This document shows, one piece after another, positions 1-5,973 of a DNA stretch of 22,783 bases (the first letter of the stretch is position 1; every line of letters starts with the position of its first letter). The DNA is taken from NCBI GenBank assembly GCA_965662565.1, contig CBFIHS010000032.1:1-22783 (forward strand). Reading direction: 5' to 3'. The DNA comes from UBA5109 sp965662565. Lineage in GTDB: Bacteria; Pseudomonadota; Gammaproteobacteria; Pseudomonadales; Pseudohongiellaceae. A program made the translations under genes and the position numbers. The notes beneath the pieces are model-generated. The model was not told the origin of the DNA, searched no databases, and saw only the letters and a program-made list of their open reading frames with translations.

Positions 1-545
1 CCTTGGGCATTTGCGATTGTTGTCCCGCCGTCATAAACACCTGTTAGCAAGGAGCCTGCGTCAATAACTGCTTCGTGAGTGGTTCCACGGATACCAATGC
101 TGGCATACTGCGTGGATACTTCATATTGATCGTCGTCGCCCTCACCAATAGTTCCAGAAATAGTGCGAAAGCCTCCGCGTACCATTTCCATTATGGCACT
201 GTCTGCAGAGCCGCCAGGCCCGTCTGAGTTGTATTCAGCGAATAAAAACTCTGTATCAGCTTTGAAAGATATTTGTGCAGAATCAACCATTCTCAGTTGA
301 GCAAAGCCATTGGGCCCAGTTATCACAGTATCGCCCACAAAAATATCGGAACGCCTTCTTAAGGTTCTGACGTCGCCACTGTCATTCCGAGCAGTTACAG
401 ATCATGTTGTTGAAAGGACTCGTCCAATTACAAGGTTTTCTTGGGCGTAAGCAGTGTTTACTAAAGAACTAGTAATCAAAGAAAATAATAAGAGTGCGAA
501 AAGAGCGCTGTTGGATATAAAGCTGAGGGATATTGACTTTGGCAT
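1..545 (-). pseudogene. FecR-domain periplasmic protein, 5' part, interrupted by in-frame TGA
   Basis: Translating the minus strand from an ATG at 545-543 gives a signal peptide (hydrophobic stretch about residues 14-29, then a likely cleavage after AYA at residues 32-34) and the start of a FecR-type domain (GRVLSTT at 41-47). Codon 48 is TGA (plus-strand 404-402). The same frame then stays open for 133 codons to the window edge and reads like a FecR domain, with VRTLRRRSDIFVGDTVITG, a segment FKADTEFLFAEYN and IGIRGTTHEA. FecR-domain proteins of this kind are exported and often sit beside CHASE2/adenylate cyclase or surface-adhesion genes; the neighbour lies outside the window. The start is supported by AGGAAG eight bases upstream. 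In relatives the stop position is often Gly, so GGA to TGA is a plausible single change. The 224 bases between this gene and ygfZ hold no clear feature. A real nonsense mutation and a sequence error cannot be separated here. Confidence 0.75.
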
Positions 546-768
546 TGAGCTGCTTCCTGAAAAATTGTAAGCCGTATACTTGTTAGCTGTCTGTCTTTAT
601 ATAGAATTTAGGACGATGATGCCGCATAACTTAAGGATAAATTGCCAACTGGTTCAAAATTAGCATTCTTCATGAATTTACATTTATTTCAAGTGCTTAG
701 CCTTAACTTTTATTGTTAGGGCTTATTATTTCTATAATTTACATTAGATAATTTAAATAAGCCACTGA

Positions 769-1671
769 TTATAAGTGATTAATTTTCAGTGCGTTTATTT
801 CCAGCAAGCTTAATTCACCATTGCTTTCATTTCCAATAGTGATAGCTAGAGCCTCGAATTCATTAGGCGCTAACTGAATTACCTGAAGGATCTGTCCTAC
901 AGCTTTTTTATTTTCTGAACACAAAGTCATTAGCTTATCAGGTGCTTCGTTGCTGTGAATCTGTATGCGCTTAAGTCTCTTCTTAGACTTTCCTCTGTAG
1001 TGCATTCTGGCGACAATTTCTTGCCCTGTGTAACAGCCCTTAGTAAAGCTTATGTGTCCTAGAAGATCATAATTCAGTTCTTCGGGTGTATACAGGCTGC
1101 TATCTTCAGGTTTCATGTAGTACAAACCAAGTTGCTGATCAAGCAGGGTCCAGTCTTGTGTATTTGTCTCAGTCATTTCATCTAATAACAGGTGAAAATC
1201 TTTATTCTGATTCCTGTTGTCTAACCAGAGTTCAAAACGTTGCTGAGTTTTATCAACAAGCCTTATATAGTGTTCATTAAGCTGGATGACTTGCCTGTCT
1301 TCCGAAGGCCACCCGTTGATAATCTTCGTTAGAGAGTGCTGGATTTCGGGGCCATAAAAACCTTTCCTTAAATACCTATCTGAGGCTTTGGTGATTTCGA
1401 CCTTATAGAAGACGCTGTATTTTTCTAAGTGGTTTATAAGAATGTCCCCTAAACCCTTTTCCATTTCGAAAAAATAATCGTCATTTAAATGCCAAACTGT
1501 AAAGCTGGCGATAACTCTACCCTTGTTATTACAAACACAGCCGAGGCAGCTATCTGGAGAATTCAGGCTACTTAGATCACAGGTGAGCTGACCTTGAAGG
1601 AATTTTACGCTATCCTTGCCAGAAACCAGAACAAGATCGCGATTATCTAAACTTACGTAATAATTTTTCAT
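769..1671 (-). CDS. ygfZ: Folate-binding tRNA-modifying protein YgfZ
   Basis: This 300-residue protein belongs to the YgfZ/GcvT-like family, which binds tetrahydrofolate and is needed for maintenance of some Fe-S enzymes such as the tRNA methylthiotransferase MiaB. The family signature KGCYTGQEIVAR lies at about residues 212-223, with the conserved cysteine, and is followed by HYRGKSKKRLKR, typical of this family. The N-terminal part (GKDSVKFLQGQLTCDL, residues 18-33) is also characteristic. It is cytoplasmic. It is divergent from sdhE, as in E. coli where ygfZ and ygfY (sdhE) are also divergent. The ATG at 1671 is the first base of a palindrome carrying a good promoter, so the transcript may begin at the start codon itself; no Shine-Dalgarno sequence can then be present. 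Confidence 0.93.
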   Translation of the reverse strand: MKNYYVSLDNRDLVLVSGKDSVKFLQGQLTCDLSSLNSPDSCLGCVCNNKGRVIASFTVWHLNDDYFFEMEKGLGDILINHLEKYSVFYKVEITKASDRYLRKGFYGPEIQHSLTKIINGWPSEDRQVIQLNEHYIRLVDKTQQRFELWLDNRNQNKDFHLLLDEMTETNTQDWTLLDQQLGLYYMKPEDSSLYTPEELNYDLLGHISFTKGCYTGQEIVARMHYRGKSKKRLKRIQIHSNEAPDKLMTLCSENKKAVGQILQVIQLAPNEFEALAITIGNESNGELSLLEINALKINHL

Positions 1672-1705
1672 GACCTTATTATAAGGTCACTCAACAAGCT
1701 AACAA
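1671..1705. promoter_or_regulatory. Palindromic bidirectional promoter between ygfZ and sdhE
   Basis: A perfect 19-bp palindrome, TGACCTTATTATAAGGTCA, occupies 1671-1689. On the minus strand it contains TATAAT (1683-1678) with TTGTTA at 1705-1700, a 16-base spacer, which is a good sigma-70 promoter for ygfZ. The predicted first transcribed base is the A of the ygfZ ATG (seventh base after the -10 box). On the plus strand the same palindrome supplies TATTAT at 1677-1682, which would drive sdhE with a leader of about 24 bases including its ribosome site AAGGA at 1704-1708; its -35 box is poor. The palindrome could also be an operator. Both readings are inferred from sequence alone. Confidence 0.6.
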
Positions 1706-1712
1706 GGAAAAT

Positions 1713-1955
1713 ATGGTCACTGAAGTAGAATTAAAAAGAATGTGGTGGCATAGCCGCCGAGGTATGCTCGAATTGGATTTACTACTAGTCCCTTTTGCTG
1801 AAGGTAAACTAAAAGTTATTGATGAGAGTAAGCAGCTTTTATATGAGCTCTTATTAAAAGAAGAGGATCAAGATTTATTCACTTGGTTGATAGAAAAAGA
1901 AGTCGCACCTAAAGCAGAGTTGCGAGAAATAGTTGAAATCATTTTAGACAGATGA
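1713..1955 (+). CDS. sdhE: Succinate dehydrogenase flavinylation factor SdhE
   Basis: This small cytoplasmic protein (80 residues) matches the SdhE/CptB/YgfY family, which promotes covalent attachment of FAD to SdhA and FrdA. The hallmark is RRGMLELDLLL at residues 15-25, containing the functional RGxxE motif, preceded by MWWHSRRG. Family members are typically 80-90 residues, so it is full length. The ATG at 1713 follows AAGGA with a short, normal spacing. It is divergent from ygfZ and convergent with nadB, eight bases apart. In E. coli and many relatives a membrane partner gene ygfX (cptA) follows sdhE; there is none here, since nadB begins at once on the other strand. Confidence 0.93.
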   Translation: MVTEVELKRMWWHSRRGMLELDLLLVPFAEGKLKVIDESKQLLYELLLKEEDQDLFTWLIEKEVAPKAELREIVEIILDR

Positions 1956-1959
1956 CGTT

Positions 1960-1976
1960 TGAGCTAAAGCTCAGAA
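1960..1976. terminator. Weak convergent hairpin between sdhE and nadB
   Basis: TGAGCT-aa-AGCTCA forms a small inverted repeat in the eight-base gap between sdhE and nadB and overlaps the nadB stop codon. It could act as a weak two-way terminator or 3' stabiliser, but there is no T-run on either side, so termination is doubtful. Confidence 0.2.
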
Positions 1977-3658
1977 ACTAAATAATCCTGTTGGTAGAAA
2001 TTGTTGGGGATTAACACAGTATCTTGTAGCTGTTCTAAAAGTTCGGGGTAGTCTAAGGTATAGTGCAAGCCTCTGCTTTCTTTTCTTGATATCGCCGAGT
2101 TGATGATAAGTTCAGAAACTAGCGCCAAATTTCGAAGTTCAAGCAGGTTTTTGCTGATTCTGTAGTTGCTGTAGTATTCGAAAATTTCTTTTCTTAGGAG
2201 CTGAATCCGGTTTGCTGCACGCTGCAAGCGTTTATCTGTTCTCACAATTCCAACGTAATCCCACATCAAGCGCCTAATTTCGTCCCAGTTATGGGAAATG
2301 ACGACATCCTCGTCTGAGTCGGTCACCTGACTTTCGTCCCATTGTGGGATGTTTTCGAAAATAGAAGTTTGCTTAAGTTTACTCTTAATATTTTCAGCAG
2401 AAGAAAAAGCAAAGACAAAACACTCAAGTAGCGAGTTGCTCGCCATTCGATTTGCGCCATGCAGTCCAGTAAAACTAGTCTCTCCTATAGCATATAGGTT
2501 GGTGACGTCTGTTTGGCCGTCTTTGTCTACCATTACTCCGCCACAACTGTAATGCGCGGCAGGCACTACAGGAATTTGCTCAGTGCAAATATCGATACCT
2601 AGTTTGAGGCATTTCTTATGAATACTCGGAAAATGATCAAGAATAAACTCTTCGGATTTATGGGTTATGTCTAAATAAACACAATCGCAACCTAAGCGCT
2701 TCATTTCAGAATCAATTGCCCTCGCAACAATATCTCTGGGTGCCAACTCTGCGCGTTCATCATAAGAAGGCATGAAACGTTCCCCACTAGGGAGACGAAG
2801 TATTCCGCCTTCACCTCTAACAGCTTCGCTGATTAAAAAAGTTTTAGCCTGAGGGTTATGCAAGCAGGTAGGATGAAATTGATTGAACTCCATATTGGCG
2901 GTTCTGCATCCAGCTCTCCAGGCCATGGCGATACCATCACCGCTGGCTCCATCAGGGTTGGAAGTATAGAGATAAGTTTTACTGGCGCCTCCAGTGGCTA
3001 GAACAACAAAACGAGCTCTGTAGGTGTGAATGGCGCCAGAGTCTAGGTCTAAGATATAGGCTCCCACGCAACGATTAGTTTTTTCGCCCAACTTTTGAGT
3101 TGTAATAAGGTCAATTGCAACTGTGTTGGTTTTTACAGTAATGTTAGGGTTGTTTAAGACTTTTTCAGAAAGGCTTTTAAAGATGGCTTTGCCGGTTGCA
3201 TCGGCTGCGTGAATAACTCTTCGGTGACTATGGCCGCCTTCTTGTGTTAAGTGAAAGTCAGAAAACGTTGAGAAATTGCTCGATGGAGTAGGGCTTTCAT
3301 CATTTTTTTGCAATCGACTGAAATTCACTCCTTGTTGCATTAGCCATTCGATAGCCTCTGGACCTTTGGATACAACTTGTTCGACGATATCTTTATGGCA
3401 CAATCCAGCACCAGCTATGAGTGTGTCTTCAATGTGTGAAGTTTCGCTATCCTTCTCATCTAAAACTGCAGCAATTCCACCTTGAGCATAATAAGTACTT
3501 CCTTGCTGCAGGGAACTTTTTGATAAAATAGTTACCTTACAAGTGTCAGCAATTTTTAAAGCTAGGCTCAAACCAGCAGCACCACCGCCTATGACAAGTA
3601 CGTCGTGATTGCTGTATGCTTCTGTTGAATTGTGTTTTTTCATTGTATTGAAGGGCAT
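1964..3658 (-). CDS. nadB: L-aspartate oxidase
   Basis: NadB oxidises L-aspartate to iminoaspartate, using oxygen or fumarate, in the first step of de novo NAD synthesis; it is a cytosolic flavoprotein with non-covalent FAD. The 564-residue product has the dinucleotide-binding motif DVLVIGGGAAGLSLAL at 19-34, the substrate-region segments STYYAQGGIAAV and EFNQFHPT, the conserved SEAVRGEGG, and HGANRMASNSLLECFVF near residue 405, which is characteristic of L-aspartate oxidases rather than succinate dehydrogenase. A C-terminal helical domain follows. The length is slightly above the usual 530-540, because of loop extensions around 425-450. The start is uncertain: the ATG at 3658 and one at residue 6 both lack a good ribosome site. 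Divergence from rpoE is the conserved gammaproteobacterial arrangement. Confidence 0.96.
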   Translation of the reverse strand: MPFNTMKKHNSTEAYSNHDVLVIGGGAAGLSLALKIADTCKVTILSKSSLQQGSTYYAQGGIAAVLDEKDSETSHIEDTLIAGAGLCHKDIVEQVVSKGPEAIEWLMQQGVNFSRLQKNDESPTPSSNFSTFSDFHLTQEGGHSHRRVIHAADATGKAIFKSLSEKVLNNPNITVKTNTVAIDLITTQKLGEKTNRCVGAYILDLDSGAIHTYRARFVVLATGGASKTYLYTSNPDGASGDGIAMAWRAGCRTANMEFNQFHPTCLHNPQAKTFLISEAVRGEGGILRLPSGERFMPSYDERAELAPRDIVARAIDSEMKRLGCDCVYLDITHKSEEFILDHFPSIHKKCLKLGIDICTEQIPVVPAAHYSCGGVMVDKDGQTDVTNLYAIGETSFTGLHGANRMASNSLLECFVFAFSSAENIKSKLKQTSIFENIPQWDESQVTDSDEDVVISHNWDEIRRLMWDYVGIVRTDKRLQRAANRIQLLRKEIFEYYSNYRISKNLLELRNLALVSELIINSAISRKESRGLHYTLDYPELLEQLQDTVLIPNNFYQQDYLVSEL

Positions 3659-3696
3659 GATGGGCTTGGAGTTGCATTATTTTACCTTGTTAATGC

Positions 3697-3723
3697 TTGA
3701 TCTGTAAGCAAGATTAGTAATAA
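3697..3723 (+). promoter_or_regulatory. Possible rpoE promoter (weak)
   Basis: TTGATC (3697-3702) and TAATAA (3718-3723), 15 bases apart, are the best sigma-70-like pair in the 93-base nadB-rpoE gap. No GGAACTT-type sigma-E element is visible, although rpoE genes commonly have one. The spacing is short, so this is a weak call. Confidence 0.2.
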
Positions 3724-3751
3724 CAAGATTATTATTTTAAGGATAACAATC

Positions 3752-4414
3752 GTGGTATTAGCTGCTGATAGTAAGCAAACTGACGAACAGTTAGTGAAAC
3801 AGGTCGCCAAAGGCAACAAGCATGCCTTTGACTTGTTAGTTTTGCGCTATCAGCACAGAATTTTAGCTTTGGTTTCTCGCTTTGTCCGAGACCAAAGTGA
3901 GACTGAAGATGTTTGTCAGGAAGCATTCATAAAAGCCTATAAAGCAATCCCTAGATTTAGAGGAGACAGTGCTTTTTATACTTGGCTCTATCGAATAGCC
4001 ATAAATACGGCTAAGAATCATCTCGTTACCAAAAGCAGAAGGCCTCCGGGGACAGATTATGACTTGGGTGATGCTGAGCTTGTCGATTTGCCACCCGAGT
4101 TAATTGACAATGCTGATCCGGAATCCAACTTATCGACTGTTGAGCTTCATGACCTTATTGATAAGGCGATAGAAGCTTTACCTGAAGACCTTAAAACAGC
4201 TTTTACACTGAGGGAGTTTGGAGGAATGAGTTATGAAGACATTACAGAAGTAATGGATTGTCCTGTTGGCACTGTGCGCTCCAGAATCTTCCGAGCGAGG
4301 GAAGCTATAGATAGTGTTATCAGGCCTTTTTTGGATTCCAATGTGATTGGAGAGAGCCTGGAAACTTCTGATTCAACTGGTTCGAAAAGCGAGATTCATA
4401 AAAAAAATGACTGA
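3752..4414 (+). CDS. rpoE: RNA polymerase sigma-E / AlgU envelope-stress sigma factor
   Basis: This is a group 4 (ECF) sigma factor of the RpoE/AlgU type, which directs transcription of outer-membrane and periplasmic stress genes. Region 2 spans about 24-95, with RDQSETEDVCQEAFIKAYKA and FYTWLYRIAINTAKNHL. Region 4 spans about 140-190, with LPEDLKTAFTLREFGGMSYE and the helix-turn-helix PVGTVRSRIFRARE. The start is GTG at 3752, with AAGGAT eight bases upstream and no nearby ATG. At 220 residues it is about 25 longer than the usual 190-195; the extra part is a polar C-terminal tail ending in HKKND. The following anti-sigma gene and its NadB neighbour confirm the assignment. It should be held at the membrane by the RseA-like protein downstream. 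Confidence 0.96.
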   Translation: MVLAADSKQTDEQLVKQVAKGNKHAFDLLVLRYQHRILALVSRFVRDQSETEDVCQEAFIKAYKAIPRFRGDSAFYTWLYRIAINTAKNHLVTKSRRPPGTDYDLGDAELVDLPPELIDNADPESNLSTVELHDLIDKAIEALPEDLKTAFTLREFGGMSYEDITEVMDCPVGTVRSRIFRAREAIDSVIRPFLDSNVIGESLETSDSTGSKSEIHKKND

Positions 4415-4538
4415 AGCTGGGAATTTTTCCATAGTATTGTGGTCTAGAAGTATAGTGCCGAATTATTTGATCTTAGTTTTAAAGTATTTAGATACAGTCA
4501 GATATAGCAGTATCAGTAAAGTGGAAATAGAAATATGA
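4407..4538 (+). CDS. Possible 43-residue coupling ORF bridging rpoE and rseA
   Basis: An ATG at 4407 overlaps the end of rpoE by eight bases, and the reading frame ends in a TGA (4536-4538) that overlaps the rseA start in an ATGA arrangement. The product would be 43 residues, starting MTEAGNFSIVLWSRSIVPNY, with a moderately hydrophobic middle. There is no good ribosome site of its own, so it would rely on ribosomes finishing rpoE. I recognise no family. It could be a translational-coupling ORF that links anti-sigma to sigma synthesis, or chance in AT-rich DNA. The overlaps at both ends are the only reason to list it. Confidence 0.3.
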   Translation: MTEAGNFSIVLWSRSIVPNYLILVLKYLDTVRYSSISKVEIEI

Positions 4539-5242
4539 GTAAAAAGGTCAACAAAAACGTGGTTGAAGGAAAAGAAAAGAAAAGTAAATTTGGAGAATCC
4601 TTATCCGCGATGATGGATAACGAAGCTACCGAATTCGAATTTCGCCGAATTCTCAAAGAGTGTGCTACAGACGATGAATTGAAGGAAAAATGGGAGCGTT
4701 ATCACTTTGTAAGTTCCTCAATTCGCGGAGAAACTCGTAAAACTGGTGATGTCGAATCAAGCTCTTCCTCAGCCCTGCCTAGAACCAATTTATTAGCTCG
4801 TATTAATCAAGGACTAGCAGAAGAAGGAATTCCCGAGTTTGTTGCTGCTGCGGATTCAGCTGATTCAAAACAAACACAGGAAGCCACAAGTTCTAAATTG
4901 ATAGTTTCGTCTTTTAAGCGTTTAGGTCAGGGTATCATTGCCGCCTCAGTAGCGGCAGTTGTTTTGTATACCGGTAATAATTTCAATACAAATCAGAGCC
5001 AACTTGAGATTGCCGCTCAAATCGAAACGGCAGTTCCTAATTTCAATGGCAATTATTCACCTACTGAATTCAACCGTATTCCTCAGTTAAACACAAATGT
5101 GATGGTGAGTGTAAGCACTACAAAAGAGATGGATGAAGCAGCTAGAGATAGACTTCGTCGAGCAGTTTACCAAGAGTTTGAAGGTCAGCCATTAGACTCT
5201 ATAGAACTTCCTGTTAACTTTAGTGTGACCTCAGATCGATAG
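4535..5242 (+). CDS. rseA: Anti-sigma-E factor RseA/MucA
   Basis: This inner-membrane anti-sigma factor (235 residues) would bind sigma-E through its cytoplasmic N-terminus. That domain is visible at about 21-66: ESLSAMMDNEATEFEFRRIL followed by KWERYHFVSSSIRGE, the usual RseA/MucA pattern with W and RYH. A single membrane segment lies at about 131-146 (GQGIIAASVAAVVLYT), giving a cytoplasm-in, periplasm-out topology. The periplasmic part (147-235) would be the target of regulated proteolysis by DegS/RseP-type enzymes and, in relatives, the RseB-binding part. The ribosome site is weak (GGAAATAG), and the start codon overlaps a preceding mini-ORF. The gap to rpoE is 120 bases. No rseB follows. 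Confidence 0.9.
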   Translation: MSKKVNKNVVEGKEKKSKFGESLSAMMDNEATEFEFRRILKECATDDELKEKWERYHFVSSSIRGETRKTGDVESSSSSALPRTNLLARINQGLAEEGIPEFVAAADSADSKQTQEATSSKLIVSSFKRLGQGIIAASVAAVVLYTGNNFNTNQSQLEIAAQIETAVPNFNGNYSPTEFNRIPQLNTNVMVSVSTTKEMDEAARDRLRRAVYQEFEGQPLDSIELPVNFSVTSDR

Positions 5243-5280
5243 ACGAATTTACAACTTTATGGCTTAGCTTAAGTGCTTGA

Positions 5281-5330
5281 GTTGTCTCGGGTTGGATGGG
5301 GTTGACTGGGGTTGATAGGAGTTGAAGTAT
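5281..5330 (+). repeat. Five-fold 10-bp phased GTTG repeat
   Basis: GTTG occurs at 5281, 5291, 5301, 5311 and 5321, exactly every ten bases. The three middle units are near-identical (GTTGGATGGG, GTTGACTGGG, GTTGATAGGA). The array also contains G-runs (GGG, GGGG, GGGG, GG) that could form a short quadruplex on the coding strand or RNA. It lies in the 275-base gap between rseA and rseC, which has no other recognisable content. Confidence 0.7.
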
Positions 5331-5517
5331 TTCTATTTGAAGACCCTCTTGATAGCCTTATTTTTTCTTTCAGCCCTTCAAAACAGTTAAATTTCAGTTT
5401 CTCCTTAATTCAAGTTGTTCAAGAATCTCTAAGAGCTGTTATTATCTTAAGTCGCAATTTAATCTATATTTGTCTATATTTTCGTATATTGTGTATCTTA
5501 CTGAGTTTATCGGGATC

Positions 5518-5973
5518 ATGCTTACAGAAACAATGATTGTCAGGTCGAGCAGTCAAACTTCGTTTGGCTTGCAGTCAATTAATGGAACAAGTTGTAAATC
5601 TTGTAATCTAAAGCCATCCTGCGGTCAGTATATACTCAATTCATTACATAGAGATCGGGAAATCTTGTTTCCAAGAAGTTTGTTTAGCAGCCTTAGTGAT
5701 AAAAATAATCTGCCAGAGTTAAAAATCGGAAGTCAGGTTCAAGTAGAGATTCCTTCTCGAAATTTAGTACAACTATCATTGCTACTTTACAGTGTTCCTT
5801 TAATCGCAATGCTGCTCTTCGCGCTTCTTGCATCTCTTTTCAAGCTGAATGAAATCTACTCTGTAGTATTGGTATTTTTCAGCCTCTTCTTGAGTTTTTA
5901 TTTTTTAAACAAATATAGTATGAAAAATAAGCCTGTCGACCTTTTGATGATGAGCGAGCAAACTGGCCCATGA
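5518..5973 (+). CDS. rseC: RseC/MucC-family membrane regulator
   Basis: A 151-residue protein with the RseC/MucC layout: a cytoplasmic N-terminal part with a cysteine cluster (GTSCKSCNLKPSCGQYILN, C-x2-C-x5-C-G), a small beta-like linker with KIGSQVQVEIPSRN, and two hydrophobic segments (about 83-107 and 111-128). RseC is an inner-membrane protein that modulates the sigma-E response, and family members have been linked to electron transfer to redox-sensitive regulators. The ATG at 5518 was chosen because the protein then starts MLTETMIVRSS, like other RseC proteins; an upstream TTG at 5470 in frame is possible but lacks support. Its stop overlaps the mucD start (ATGA at 5970), so the two are probably translationally coupled. 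Confidence 0.82.
   Translation: MLTETMIVRSSSQTSFGLQSINGTSCKSCNLKPSCGQYILNSLHRDREILFPRSLFSSLSDKNNLPELKIGSQVQVEIPSRNLVQLSLLLYSVPLIAMLLFALLASLFKLNEIYSVVLVFFSLFLSFYFLNKYSMKNKPVDLLMMSEQTGP

Noticed and set aside
5470..5517. An upstream TTG start for rseC
   Set aside because: The added residues do not look like RseC proteins, and ATG 5518 gives the expected N-terminus.
5312..5536. A 74-codon frame starting with TTG in the rseA-rseC gap
   Set aside because: Starts inside the GTTG repeats without a proper ribosome site, shows no similarity to RseB, and overlaps the well-supported rseC start.
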